Of a DNA stretch of 64,000 nucleotides, positions 35,576-46,131 are shown piece after piece (position 1 is the stretch's first letter; each line of letters opens with the position of its first letter). The stretch comes from CAWGET01 sp963821715 (lineage in GTDB: Bacteria > Bacteroidota > Ignavibacteria > Ignavibacteriales > Melioribacteraceae): positions 124,001-188,000 of the forward strand of contig CAWGET010000002.1 in the NCBI GenBank assembly GCA_963821715.1, given 5' to 3'. The notes below the pieces were generated by a model that had not been told where the DNA came from, made no database searches, and saw only the letters and a program-made list of their open reading frames with translations. The position numbers and the translations under genes were made by a program.

Positions 35576-38500
35576 ATGTCTGATAAAATTTTACTTCAGG
35601 ACGATCCATTGTGGTACAAAGACGGTATAATTTACCAGGTTCACGTTAAAGCATTCCGAGACAGCAACGGCGATGGAATCGGCGACTTTAGGGGGATGAT
35701 TGAAAAGCTGGATTACATAAAAAATTTCGGAATAAATATTTTATGGCTGCTTCCCTTTTATCCGTCACCTATGAAAGATGATGGATACGATATTGCGGAT
35801 TACTGGAGTGTAAATCCCGATTACGGAACTATCGAAGATTTTAAATTATTATTAGACGAAGCGCATAAGCGGGATATAAGAGTTGTTACCGAGCTAGTAA
35901 TGAATCATACTTCGGATCAGCATCCATGGTTTAAGCAATCGCGCAATGCAGAACCGGGAAGCAAAGAAAGAAACTACTACGTTTGGAGTGAAACATCCGA
36001 AAAGTATAAAGAGGCAAGAATAATTTTCAGCGATTTCGAGTCTTCAAATTGGGCTTGGGATCCGGTTGCGAGAGCATATTATTGGCACAGGTTTTATTCG
36101 CATCAGCCGGATCTTAATTTTGATAATCCGGAAGTACATAAAATGCTCTTAGAGGTAATTGATTATTGGTTTGCTATGGGGGTTGACGGTTTGCGGCTCG
36201 ACGCGGTTCCGTATCTTTACGAACGCGAGGGAACAAATTGCGAAAACCTTCCGGAGACTCATCAGTTTCTTAAAAAAGTAAATACGCATATCACCGAAAA
36301 ATTCAGTAATAAAATGCTTTTAGCCGAAGCAAATCAATGGCCCGAAGACGCGGTGGCATATTTCGGAGAGGGCGACGAATGCCAGATGGCGTTCCACTTT
36401 CCGCTGATGCCGCGTATCTATATGTCGATTCAGATGGAAGACCGCTTTCCGATTATCGATATACTAGAACAGACTCCGGAAATTCCGGAAAATTGCCAAT
36501 GGGCTATGTTCCTCAGGAACCACGACGAGCTGACGCTGGAAATGGTAACCGACGAAGAACGCGATTATATGTACAGATTTTTTGCCAAAGACAACCGAGC
36601 CAAATTGAATCTCGGAATACGCCGCAGGCTCGCACCGCTTATTGAGAACAATAGAAGTAAAATTAAATTGATGAACATACTTCTCTTTTCATTCCCCGGG
36701 ACTCCGATAATTTATTACGGCGATGAAATAGGCATGGGAGATAATTTTTATCTCGGCGATAGGAACGGAGTCAGGACACCGATGCAGTGGAGTCCGGACC
36801 GGAACGCCGGTTTCTCGGATACAAATCCGCAAAAACTATATCTTCCCGTAATTATCGATCCGGAATATCATTACGAAGCGATTAACGTCGAGGTTCAGCA
36901 GAGCAATCCGTCTTCATTTTTCTGGTGGATGAAAACAGCTATCAGTATAAGAAAAAATTACAAAGCTTTCGGCCGCGGAACGATCGAATTTTTATCACCC
37001 TCTAACCCAAAAATTTTAGCTTTCTTTAGAAAATTGGATGAAGAAATAATTCTTGTTGTTGCCAATCTTTCTCGCTTTCCGCAATACGTTGAGCTCGACT
37101 TGACGGGATTTGCCGGCTCAACTCCTATGGAAATGTTCAGCAGAAATAATTTCCCGGTGGTTAAAGATTCTCCCTACGTGCTTACACTGAATTCTTACGA
37201 TTTTTTTTGGTTTAATCTTACACCGAAAACAGAACTTGAATTAACGCGGGAAAGCAGAAACATACCGGAATTTGAATCAGCCGAAAATTTTAACCAGATT
37301 TATAATGAGCAGCATATCCCGCTTCTTAAGGCAATCTCGGATCATATTTATACTTCCGACTGGTATGAAGACCGGGATAAAAAATATAATGGAATTGAAA
37401 TTTTGGATAAGGTAGAAATACCCGAAACATACGGTAAAGATTTTCTTCTGATAATTAAAATTGATTACATTGATGATATTCCTCACTATTATCTTCTTCC
37501 TGTCGGAGTTTGTTCCGGTGAAGAAGCAGACGAGATTAAATTGAACGAACCCGAAGCAGTAATCGCAAAAATAAAAAATAAAGACGCAATAGTTTATGAA
37601 GGAATATACAGCAGTAAATTCAACGCTGCATTGGCCGGATTAATATCTCGTAACCGAAGGATCGAAGGAAAATCCGGAACATTTAACATAGATCTTGCGA
37701 AAGATCAAAAGGATATTTTTGAAAAAGCTGCGGAGCAGATCAGACTTTTATCGAATGATTCGCGCTATATTAATTTAATTTACGACGAAAAACTGCATCT
37801 TAAACTTTACAGAAAATTGGAAGAAGGAATCAACCCCGGAGTTGAAGCCTCGGAAAAAATTAATCTTTATTCCGGATTTAAAAGCATTCCTTCATATATC
37901 GGAAAATTAAATTACAATGTTGGGAACAGCGTCCGGTTCAGTCTCGGATTGATTGAAGAATATGCTTATAATCAAGGACGTTTATGGAATTATATGTTCG
38001 ATTCCGTCCGTCAATACATCGATAATGTGAATTCACTTCAGAAAACATCGGCGGAAGAACTTCATACCGCCTTCATTCTATCATTGGACCTAAACAACTT
38101 GAGAGATTTTGCATTCATTCACCATTTGGTCGGGAACAATTTTTACGAGATGATGGCTCTGCTTGGCGAGCGAGTGGGAGAAATGCATCTTGCGTTAAAT
38201 TCAATTATGGATGACGCTTCATTTGTTCCGGAGAAGTTTACCGGATTTCACCAAAGATCGATCTTCCAATCGCTCCGAAGTTTGATCCGTAATACTTTTA
38301 GGGAATTGCGAACAAAGATTCATTCTCTGCCGGAAGAGAACAAAGAAGAAGCATTTCATCTTTTTGACAAAGAAGTAACCCTGATGAATTATGCCGGGAA
38401 AATTTTGGATCAGAAAATCTCTGCCAAGAAGATAAGAATTCACGGAGATTTGGAACTTAAGCAGATACTTTTCACCGGGAAGGATTACAGTATAATAAAT

Positions 38501-38887
38501 TTTGAAGGTCCTGAATCTGTTTATATCAGCGAGCGTAAATTAAAAAAATCGGCATTGCGAGATGTGGCTTCTCTTGTTTGGTCTTTATACTCTGCTGCTT
38601 TTTCGGCTTTGTATGAATATAAATTATCGGAACCGGAGGTTTCACATTTAGAACCTTTTGTTGAAAGATGGTGGATGTTTATGAGCGGAACTATGCTTCA
38701 GAAATACAGCGAGACCGTAAAATACTCGGATGTGCTGCCGGAAAATTATGATCATACGGAATTGCTGCTCAGAATATTTATTCTAGAAAAATTGTTCATA
38801 GAACTAAGAAGCAGGTTAAGTGAAAACGGCGATTTAGAAATCCCAATAAAAGGAATAAAAAGTTTTATAGAAATTGTTAATGTATAA
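35576..38887 (+). CDS. treS: Trehalose synthase (TreS) fused to maltokinase-like domain
   Basis: 1103-residue fusion. Residues ~10-560 are a GH13 trehalose synthase that interconverts maltose and trehalose: IIYQVHVKAFRDSNGDGIGDF, ELVMNHTSDQHPWF, nucleophile Asp209 in GLRLDAVPYL, acid Glu251 in LAEANQW, and Asp317 in LRNHDE. Residues ~620-1103 match the maltokinase (Pep2) partner that makes maltose-1-phosphate for GlgE. In the kinase active site HGD is kept (Asp958). The next positions read LELKQIL instead of the usual LHLGQVL, and the metal-binding DFEGEP motif reads NFEGPE (Asn975). Kinase activity may therefore be lost or altered; glgE is not in the window. It leads the trehalose cluster; treZ starts 207 bases later. 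Confidence 0.93.
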   Translation: MSDKILLQDDPLWYKDGIIYQVHVKAFRDSNGDGIGDFRGMIEKLDYIKNFGINILWLLPFYPSPMKDDGYDIADYWSVNPDYGTIEDFKLLLDEAHKRDIRVVTELVMNHTSDQHPWFKQSRNAEPGSKERNYYVWSETSEKYKEARIIFSDFESSNWAWDPVARAYYWHRFYSHQPDLNFDNPEVHKMLLEVIDYWFAMGVDGLRLDAVPYLYEREGTNCENLPETHQFLKKVNTHITEKFSNKMLLAEANQWPEDAVAYFGEGDECQMAFHFPLMPRIYMSIQMEDRFPIIDILEQTPEIPENCQWAMFLRNHDELTLEMVTDEERDYMYRFFAKDNRAKLNLGIRRRLAPLIENNRSKIKLMNILLFSFPGTPIIYYGDEIGMGDNFYLGDRNGVRTPMQWSPDRNAGFSDTNPQKLYLPVIIDPEYHYEAINVEVQQSNPSSFFWWMKTAISIRKNYKAFGRGTIEFLSPSNPKILAFFRKLDEEIILVVANLSRFPQYVELDLTGFAGSTPMEMFSRNNFPVVKDSPYVLTLNSYDFFWFNLTPKTELELTRESRNIPEFESAENFNQIYNEQHIPLLKAISDHIYTSDWYEDRDKKYNGIEILDKVEIPETYGKDFLLIIKIDYIDDIPHYYLLPVGVCSGEEADEIKLNEPEAVIAKIKNKDAIVYEGIYSSKFNAALAGLISRNRRIEGKSGTFNIDLAKDQKDIFEKAAEQIRLLSNDSRYINLIYDEKLHLKLYRKLEEGINPGVEASEKINLYSGFKSIPSYIGKLNYNVGNSVRFSLGLIEEYAYNQGRLWNYMFDSVRQYIDNVNSLQKTSAEELHTAFILSLDLNNLRDFAFIHHLVGNNFYEMMALLGERVGEMHLALNSIMDDASFVPEKFTGFHQRSIFQSLRSLIRNTFRELRTKIHSLPEENKEEAFHLFDKEVTLMNYAGKILDQKISAKKIRIHGDLELKQILFTGKDYSIINFEGPESVYISERKLKKSALRDVASLVWSLYSAAFSALYEYKLSEPEVSHLEPFVERWWMFMSGTMLQKYSETVKYSDVLPENYDHTELLLRIFILEKLFIELRSRLSENGDLEIPIKGIKSFIEIVNV

Positions 38888-39094
38888 TATGTTTAAAGGT
38901 TAACAGAAAAAGGGTCGACTCAATAGGATTTATTTCTGATTAGATTGAATTTTAGCATAAGAATTTATCCTATATATAAAATCTAGACTTAAAAGTTAAA
39001 ATATTACCTTTATAAAATTTTTTTAAAGGAAAATAAAAATATTGGGCACAAGCTCCAACCCCCGGAGCAATACAAATATCTCGGAGAAAAATAA

Positions 39095-40924
39095 ATGAAC
39101 ATCGGATCTATTTTAAATGATGACGGATATTGCGAATTTATAGTTTGGGCACCATTGGTAGATAATATCTCAGTACATATCACCGAGCCTGAAGACTCAA
39201 CACACGAATTAATAAAAACTGATAAAGGCTACTGGCGTAAAAAAATAAAATCGAAAGCGGGAGCAAAATATCTTTTTAAGATTAACGACAGCGTTGAATT
39301 CCCTGACCCTGCTTCAAACTTTCAGCCGGATGGAGTTCATGGCGCTTCGCAGGTAGTTAATCATAATGACTTTAATTGGAGCGACAATGACTGGAACGGA
39401 GTTGAACTGAAAGACACTATTATTTATGAAATTCATGTTGGTACATTTACTAAAGAAGGAACGTTCAATTCAGCAATAAATAAATTAGATCATCTAGTGG
39501 AACTTGGAATAACCGCTGTGGAAGTTATGCCTGTTGCTCAATTCCCAGGAGAAAGGAATTGGGGTTACGACGGTGCTTATCCTTTCGCTCCTCAAAATAG
39601 CTACGGCGGAGTAGACGGCTTTAAGTCATTTATAGATGCATGTCATAAAAAAGGGCTGGCGGTAATATTGGATGTTGTTTACAATCATCTGGGACCCGAA
39701 GGAAATTACATAAGCAATTACGCTCCTTATTTTACCGATGAATACAGAACTCCATGGGGAATGGCGCTTAACTACGATGAGGAATACAGCGACGAAGTTA
39801 GAAATTATTTTATATCGAATGCTCTTTACTGGCTTGATAAATTTCATATCGATGGATTGCGCTTAGACGCGATTGATAAAATTTATGATATGAGCGCCAA
39901 ACATTTTTTAAAAGAGCTTTCGGAAAATGTCGAAAAACTTTCATCGGAAACCGGGAAAAAATATTTCCTTATTGCAGAAAGCGATCTTAATGATAGTAAA
40001 ATAATCGATCCGTTAGAGATTGGAGGATACGGACTACACGGGCAATGGGCGGATGATTTTCATCACTCTATACATTCAGCTCTTACCAAAGAAAACGAAG
40101 GTTACTATCATGATTTCGGAACCCTTGATCATCTTATTAAAGCGATGAATGAAAATTTTTATTATGACGGAATATATTCATCATTCAGAAAAAGAAGACA
40201 CGGAAATTCCGCTATTGAAAGAACTCCGGATCAGTTTACGATCTGTATTCAAAATCACGATCAAATAGGAAACCGTGCTTTTGGCGAACGACTTACGAAA
40301 TTGATTTCCTTCGAAAGTTTGAAATTGGCGGCCGGAACTATGCTGCTACTTCCCTATGTTCCGTTATTGTTTATGGGAGAAGAATACGCAGAAGAGAACC
40401 CATTTCTTTACTTTGTAGATCATGGAGACAAACAATTACTGCAGGCGGTGAGCGAAGGGAGAAAATCAGAGTTTCAATCATTCAACTGGAAAGGAGAAAT
40501 TCCCGACCCCGCATCACCGGAAACGTTTGAAAAATCTAAGCTAAATTGGTATTTATTAAATAAAGATCATCATAAAGAAATGTTTAACTTTTACCGGGAG
40601 CTGATAAAACTACGTAAAATATTACCAGCCTTGACAGACAGAACAAGAAAAAATATGGATGTTATAAAAATGGAAAACGAATTGATTTTTTTAAAAAGAT
40701 CCAACGGAAGCGATGAAGCCCTTGCCTTTTTCAATTATGGAGATGAAATGATTCAGCATGAGTTCACTTCGGGGAATAAAAACCTTCGATTGATACTGAA
40801 TTCTGCTCACAATAGAAATAATGTTGGCGGAGAAGATAATTCCGTACCGATTAAAAATAAAGAGAAAATAAAATTAAAAATTAAACCTCAGAGTTTTATT
40901 CTGTTGGCAACGGAGAAAAAATAG
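39095..40924 (+). CDS. treZ: Malto-oligosyltrehalose trehalohydrolase
   Basis: Releases trehalose from maltooligosyl-trehalose, the second step of the TreY-TreZ route from glucan to trehalose. An N-terminal carbohydrate-binding beta domain (about 1-95, FIVWAPLVDNISVHI) precedes the GH13 barrel: IYEIHVGTFTKEGTF, VMPVAQFPGERNWGYDG, DVVYNHLGPEGNYI, nucleophile in IDGLRLDAIDKIYD, acid in LIAESDLND, and IQNHDQIGNRAFGERL. The TreZ-specific GRRHGNS-type segment appears as KRRHGNSA. Length of 609 residues is normal. The GH57 gene starts directly after its TAG (no spacer), and treY overlaps the GH57 gene, so the three are one translational unit. Confidence 0.95.
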   Translation: MNIGSILNDDGYCEFIVWAPLVDNISVHITEPEDSTHELIKTDKGYWRKKIKSKAGAKYLFKINDSVEFPDPASNFQPDGVHGASQVVNHNDFNWSDNDWNGVELKDTIIYEIHVGTFTKEGTFNSAINKLDHLVELGITAVEVMPVAQFPGERNWGYDGAYPFAPQNSYGGVDGFKSFIDACHKKGLAVILDVVYNHLGPEGNYISNYAPYFTDEYRTPWGMALNYDEEYSDEVRNYFISNALYWLDKFHIDGLRLDAIDKIYDMSAKHFLKELSENVEKLSSETGKKYFLIAESDLNDSKIIDPLEIGGYGLHGQWADDFHHSIHSALTKENEGYYHDFGTLDHLIKAMNENFYYDGIYSSFRKRRHGNSAIERTPDQFTICIQNHDQIGNRAFGERLTKLISFESLKLAAGTMLLLPYVPLLFMGEEYAEENPFLYFVDHGDKQLLQAVSEGRKSEFQSFNWKGEIPDPASPETFEKSKLNWYLLNKDHHKEMFNFYRELIKLRKILPALTDRTRKNMDVIKMENELIFLKRSNGSDEALAFFNYGDEMIQHEFTSGNKNLRLILNSAHNRNNVGGEDNSVPIKNKEKIKLKIKPQSFILLATEKK

Positions 40925-43348
40925 ATGGAAAAATATATTTGTATTCACGGGCATTTTTATCAGCCGCCGAGAGAAAACCCATGGCTGGAAGAAATTGAAG
41001 TTCAGGAATCGGCATATCCCTTCCGCGATTGGAATGAAAGAATAACAGCTGAATGCTACAGCCCGAATACGGCTGCACGAATTTTAGCAGGCAGCAGAAC
41101 GATTGAAGATATTCTCAATAACTATTCAAAAATCAGTTTCAATTTTGGTCCTACGCTTCTTTCCTGGATGGAATTCAGGGAACCGGAAACTTATAGATCA
41201 ATATTAGAAGCCGACAAAATAAGTCAACAGAATTTCAGCGGTCATGGTTCTGCAATCGCACAAGTTTACAATCATATTATAATGCCGCTTTCAAATAAAA
41301 GAGATAAAACGACTCAAGTAATATGGGGAATAGAGGATTTCAAATTCCGTTTCGGAAGAGACCCGGAGGGAATGTGGCTCGCCGAAACTGCAGTTGACAT
41401 TGAGACACTCGAAACGTTAGCCGAAAACGGGATCAAGTTTACAATCCTGGCTCCGAGACAGGCCGCGCGCATACGTAAAATCGGAGATGAAAACTGGATG
41501 AATGTTTTTAATGGATCCGTAGACCCGAAAAAAGCATATCTATGCAACCTTCCATCAGGTAGAAAAATAAATCTATTTTTTTACGACGGACCTATTTCAC
41601 AGGAACTCGGCTTCGGGGATCTTCTTACAAATGGTGAAAATTTAGCAAACCGCTTAGCAGGAACATTCACGGATGAAGATTTTCCGCAGCTTGCGCACAT
41701 TGCCACCGATGGAGAAACTTATGGGCATCATAAAAAACATGGCGATATGGCTTTGGCGTATTGTTTAAATTTTATTGAAAAATATGATACTGCTAAGCTC
41801 ACAATCTACGGTGAGTTTTTGGAAAAACATCCACCCGAATATGAGGCTGAAATTATAGAGAATACTTCATGGAGCTGCATTCACGGAGTTGAGCGATGGC
41901 GAAATAATTGCGGATGCAATACCGGCAGAGAAGGCTGGACGCAGGAGTGGCGGGCTCCGCTTAGGTTTGCTCTGGACTGGCTGCGCGATGAAATTATTCC
42001 GCTTTATGTAAAAGAGATTAAAAAGTTTGGAGTTGATCCTTGGGAACTCCGGAATAAATATATACATATTATTCTTAATCGAGATCCTCAGGCTATCGAT
42101 AAGATATTTAAGGCCGTCGGCATAAAAGAAATTTCTAAAGAAGAAATGTCCAAATTAGTTCAACTCCTTGAACTCCAGCGCCATGCACTTCTTATGTATA
42201 CAAGCTGCGGCTGGTTCTTCGACGAAATATCGGGATTGGAAACAGTCCAGGTATTAAAATACGCCGCGCGTGCAATCCAACTCTCGAAAAAGGTTTTTGA
42301 CATCGATCTGGAAAAAGAATTTATAGAAAGATTGAAAGATATTCCAAGTAACATTCCGGAAGTTGGAACGGGCGATAAAGTATACGAAAATTATGTAAAG
42401 CCCTCTATCATTGACAATCTACGTGTTGCCGCACATTATGCCATATCTTCCCTTTTCTTCGATTATGATGATGAAACAATGATTTATTCGTATGAAATAA
42501 CAAACAAATTTTATACTAAGAAAGAAGCCGGGAAAAGAAAGCTTGTAGTCGGTAAAATTTTAATGAAATCCAGGATAACATTAGACGAAGAGGATGTTTG
42601 CTTTGCTTTTATTCATCTTGGCGATCAAAATGTTACCGGAGGAGTAAGCCACTGTATCTCGGCAGAAAGTTTTGACACTATGTTAAAGGAGCTTGAAGAA
42701 GAATGGGATAAAATAAATATAACGGGAATTATTTTACTACTCGATAAATATTACGGAAAACATAGCTACACAATGCAGCATCTGTTTAAAGATGAAAAAC
42801 GTAAAGTATTTAAGAAATTAATGGAACCGACTCTTGCGGATATTGATTATTCGTTCGAAAGAATTTATAGTAATCATTATCCGATAATGATCGCGATGTC
42901 TGAAATGGATACTCCCTTCCCCGGCGCAATAAAACGAGTTGTGGATTCAGTGATAAATAAAAAGATCCGCTCAATCCTTAAAAGAAAAGACGGTGTTGAT
43001 CTGAATGAATTTAACCGATTGACAGAAGAAGTGAATAAGTGGAATGTCATTCTTGATAAAACAACAATTGCCTTTGTTGCGAGTCGCAGAATAAATTTTC
43101 TGATGAACCGCTTTAAAGACAATCCGTCAGACCTTGAACTTTTGGATGAAATAAAAACTACCCTCGAAATTATTAACAAATTAAAGCTTGACCTTGATGT
43201 TTGGCAAGCGCAAAATAACCTTTTTTATATTTCCAAAAAATATTCTCCTTCTTATTTAAAACGCGCGGAAGAAAAAGAAACCGAAGCTATTAAATGGCTG
43301 GAAAGTATGGAAATATTGGAACAAAACTTAAATATAAGGATATTATGA
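40925..43348 (+). CDS. Glycoside hydrolase family 57 protein with DUF3536
   Basis: Predicted alpha-glucan-acting retaining enzyme of 807 residues. GH57 conserved regions are visible: motif 1 HGHFYQPPRENPW (residues 8-20), the nucleophile Glu154 in EGMWLAETAVD, and the acid/base Asp262 in HIATDGETYGHHKKHGD. After the barrel, CIHGVERWRNNCGC and the long C-terminal region match DUF3536, which accompanies this GH57 branch. Known GH57 enzymes are amylases, branching enzymes, amylopullulanases and 4-alpha-glucanotransferases; this branch is not characterised to my knowledge. It sits between treZ and treY with zero spacing on one side and an ATGA overlap on the other, where a debranching enzyme (TreX) occurs in other organisms. 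No signal peptide, so cytoplasmic. Confidence 0.88.
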   Translation: MEKYICIHGHFYQPPRENPWLEEIEVQESAYPFRDWNERITAECYSPNTAARILAGSRTIEDILNNYSKISFNFGPTLLSWMEFREPETYRSILEADKISQQNFSGHGSAIAQVYNHIIMPLSNKRDKTTQVIWGIEDFKFRFGRDPEGMWLAETAVDIETLETLAENGIKFTILAPRQAARIRKIGDENWMNVFNGSVDPKKAYLCNLPSGRKINLFFYDGPISQELGFGDLLTNGENLANRLAGTFTDEDFPQLAHIATDGETYGHHKKHGDMALAYCLNFIEKYDTAKLTIYGEFLEKHPPEYEAEIIENTSWSCIHGVERWRNNCGCNTGREGWTQEWRAPLRFALDWLRDEIIPLYVKEIKKFGVDPWELRNKYIHIILNRDPQAIDKIFKAVGIKEISKEEMSKLVQLLELQRHALLMYTSCGWFFDEISGLETVQVLKYAARAIQLSKKVFDIDLEKEFIERLKDIPSNIPEVGTGDKVYENYVKPSIIDNLRVAAHYAISSLFFDYDDETMIYSYEITNKFYTKKEAGKRKLVVGKILMKSRITLDEEDVCFAFIHLGDQNVTGGVSHCISAESFDTMLKELEEEWDKINITGIILLLDKYYGKHSYTMQHLFKDEKRKVFKKLMEPTLADIDYSFERIYSNHYPIMIAMSEMDTPFPGAIKRVVDSVINKKIRSILKRKDGVDLNEFNRLTEEVNKWNVILDKTTIAFVASRRINFLMNRFKDNPSDLELLDEIKTTLEIINKLKLDLDVWQAQNNLFYISKKYSPSYLKRAEEKETEAIKWLESMEILEQNLNIRIL

Positions 43349-46125
43349 AACACATTCCCTGCTCAACATATCGTGTCCAGCTTAATTCCGATTTCAAGTT
43401 TTCAGACGCCGAGAAGATAGTCGATTATTTGGCAAAGTTAGGAGTAACTGATTTTTACGCATCTCCTATTTTTAAAGCTTCAAAAGGAAGTAAGCATGGG
43501 TATGACGTTGTTGATCCAAATATAATCAATAGGGAAATCGGTACCGAAGAAGAATTCGAATCTCTAGTTAAAAAATTGCATAATAATAATATTAGATGGC
43601 TGCAAGATATTGTGCCGAATCATATGGCTTATAATTCAGAAAATCAAATGCTTATTGATTTACTGGAAAACGGTGAGAAATCATATTATCACGGTTATTT
43701 TGATATTGAATGGTATTCTGCATTTCTGGGACCAAGCCCGAGAGTACTTGCGCCGTTTCTCGGGGAATATTATAAAGAGGCTTTGGAAAGCGGCAAGATC
43801 AAATTGACGTATGACAAAAACGGCTTTACTGCAAATTATTACGATACTAAACTTCCGGTTAAATTGGAATCTTATTCCGACATTCTCTCATATCGGATTG
43901 ATGAACTAAAAAACAGACATGGGAAAAATCATCCTGACGTAATAAAATATATGGGAATACTATATGTTCTTAAATCGCTGCCCGATGTTGAAAACATTGA
44001 TGAGCGATATGACCAAATCAAATTCATCAAAAGTCTTATTTGGGAAATCTACAACGAGAATAAAAACATAAAAGCATTTATAGATGAAAATTTAAAAATC
44101 TTCAACGGTGAGAGTTCGGAGTCTCAAAGTTATAAATTGCTTGACGATCTGCTTAGCGTTCAAAACTTTAAACTCGTTTATTGGAAAGTTGCTTCTGAAG
44201 AAATTAATTACAGAAGATTTTTTAACGTGAACGAGCTGATCTCGCTAAAGATGGAGAACGACGAAACGTTTAGCCGGATGCATTCGCTTATCTTCAAATT
44301 AATTAAAGAAGAGAAAATAGATGGATTAAGAATAGATCACGTTGACGGGCTGTACGATCCGACAAGTTATTTAAGCAAATTAAGATCTCGCTTCAGAGAT
44401 ATTTATCTCGTTGTAGAAAAGATTTTGGAAACAGATGAGATGCTTCCCGAATTTTGGGAAATTGATGGAACATCCGGATACGATTTCCTCGGACGGGTAA
44501 ACAGTTTCTTTTGCAAATCCGAAAACGAAAAAATCTTTTCGGATATATACGCTAAGTTCATTGGAGAAAAATTAAATCTTAATAAAATAATTATCGAGAA
44601 AAAAAAGCTGATCATCCAGACCAGAATGGCGGGTGATGTTGAACGTCTTGCAGCGCTTGTAAAGGAAGTTTCGTTGAATGATCGCAACGGTGTTGACATT
44701 ACAATGCACGCGTTAAAAAAATCTCTTGAAGAAATTCTTGCCGTATTTCCCGTTTACAGAACATACATCAGTAAAGACCGGTTTAACGATCAGGATAAGA
44801 GATATACTTCCGAAACATTCAGCGAAGTTCTGAAAGAGAACAAACTTTTGGTAAACGAAATTAAGTACATCGAAAATATTCTATTGCAAAATTTTCCGGA
44901 TTATTACACAGAAGAACAAAAGGAAAAGTCGCTCGATCTTATTCAGAAATTTCAGCAGCTTACGGGTCCATTGATGGCCAAAGGATTTGAGGATACAACA
45001 CTATATATCTACAATAGATTGATTTCGCTGAATGAAGTTGGGGGGAATCCCGGGAAGTTCGGTCTTGCTGTTGAAGACTTTCATAATTTTCTAGAAAAAA
45101 GGAATGATAAATGGCCTAACTCTTTAAACACTTTATCAACACACGATACAAAACGCGGCGAAGATATGCGTGCGCGACTAAACGTTCTATCGGAAATTCC
45201 GGATGAATGGAATGCTGCCCTTTTAAAGTGGCATGAGATGAATGCCCGATTTAAAAATACTTCAGGGAATATTCCGGAAGAAAATGACGAATATTTTCTA
45301 TATCAAACTTTGATTGGATCATTTCCGATCGACAATAATGATCTTGCTGAATTTAAGAATAGAATAAAGGATTACATAATTAAAGCTGTTCGTGAAGCGA
45401 AAGTACATACAGCCTGGCTAAAACCGGATGATGAATATGAAAACGGTTTTACTGAGTTCATTGACAATATTTTGAATCAAGAAAAAGAGAATAAATTTTT
45501 AAATGATTTTATTCCTTTTCAGAAAAAAATCTCGTTTTACGGAATTCTTAATTCCCTTTCTCAAACTCTTCTCAATCTTACCGTTCCGGGAATTCCCGAT
45601 ACTTACCGTGGTTCTGAACTTTGGAATTTTTCCCTTGTCGATCCTGATAACAGAGGTCCGGTTGATTACGAGTTGCGCATTAATATGTTGGAAGAAATTG
45701 CCGCGACTAAAAAAACCGATGCGGCTGAGCTTGTTAAAAAATTTAAAACCAATTTGGAAAGCGGGCAAGCTAAACAATTTATAATTTATAAATTATTAAA
45801 TGAGAGGCGTGAGCTTAAAAAATTGTTTTCCGAAGGAAAATATTTACGTCTTGAAACAGGAGGAAAATATTCCGGAAATATTTTTGCTTTTGCAAGAAGA
45901 GACGATGAAAATATAGGAATAACGTTGGCGCCAAGATTCTTTACGGATATTTATCCAGAACAAAATATTGAAGAAACGGACTGGGAAGATACACATGTTA
46001 TCCTTCCCTTTGAAAAAGTAAAGTTTAAAAATATTTTTACAGACGAAGAATATGAATCTTCCAAGAAAATATTTTTAAAAGATGTTTTGAGAGATTTTCC
46101 GGTAGGATATTTAAGAAATGAATAA
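43345..46125 (+). CDS. treY: Malto-oligosyltrehalose synthase
   Basis: Converts the reducing-end maltose unit of an alpha-1,4-glucan into a trehalose unit. GH13 family 26 signatures: PCSTYRVQLNSDFKFSDA at the N-terminus, YASPIFKASKGSKHGYDVVD, DIVPNHMAYN, the nucleophile in IDGLRIDHVDGLYDP, the acid in VVEKILETDEMLPE, and LSTHDTKRGEDMRARL. I place the start at the ATG at 43345-43347, which overlaps the GH57 stop (ATGA) and is preceded by AAGGA; the frame is open 17 codons further inside the GH57 gene. That gives 926 residues, on the long side of normal. It ends the plus-strand trehalose operon and is followed by a perfect hairpin. Confidence 0.95.
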   Translation: MKHIPCSTYRVQLNSDFKFSDAEKIVDYLAKLGVTDFYASPIFKASKGSKHGYDVVDPNIINREIGTEEEFESLVKKLHNNNIRWLQDIVPNHMAYNSENQMLIDLLENGEKSYYHGYFDIEWYSAFLGPSPRVLAPFLGEYYKEALESGKIKLTYDKNGFTANYYDTKLPVKLESYSDILSYRIDELKNRHGKNHPDVIKYMGILYVLKSLPDVENIDERYDQIKFIKSLIWEIYNENKNIKAFIDENLKIFNGESSESQSYKLLDDLLSVQNFKLVYWKVASEEINYRRFFNVNELISLKMENDETFSRMHSLIFKLIKEEKIDGLRIDHVDGLYDPTSYLSKLRSRFRDIYLVVEKILETDEMLPEFWEIDGTSGYDFLGRVNSFFCKSENEKIFSDIYAKFIGEKLNLNKIIIEKKKLIIQTRMAGDVERLAALVKEVSLNDRNGVDITMHALKKSLEEILAVFPVYRTYISKDRFNDQDKRYTSETFSEVLKENKLLVNEIKYIENILLQNFPDYYTEEQKEKSLDLIQKFQQLTGPLMAKGFEDTTLYIYNRLISLNEVGGNPGKFGLAVEDFHNFLEKRNDKWPNSLNTLSTHDTKRGEDMRARLNVLSEIPDEWNAALLKWHEMNARFKNTSGNIPEENDEYFLYQTLIGSFPIDNNDLAEFKNRIKDYIIKAVREAKVHTAWLKPDDEYENGFTEFIDNILNQEKENKFLNDFIPFQKKISFYGILNSLSQTLLNLTVPGIPDTYRGSELWNFSLVDPDNRGPVDYELRINMLEEIAATKKTDAAELVKKFKTNLESGQAKQFIIYKLLNERRELKKLFSEGKYLRLETGGKYSGNIFAFARRDDENIGITLAPRFFTDIYPEQNIEETDWEDTHVILPFEKVKFKNIFTDEEYESSKKIFLKDVLRDFPVGYLRNE

Positions 46126-46131
46126 TAAAAG

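Noticed and set aside
36337..36645. Arginine-rich open frame inside treS on the same strand
   Set aside because: It overlaps the catalytic region of TreS in another frame and has an unnatural composition.
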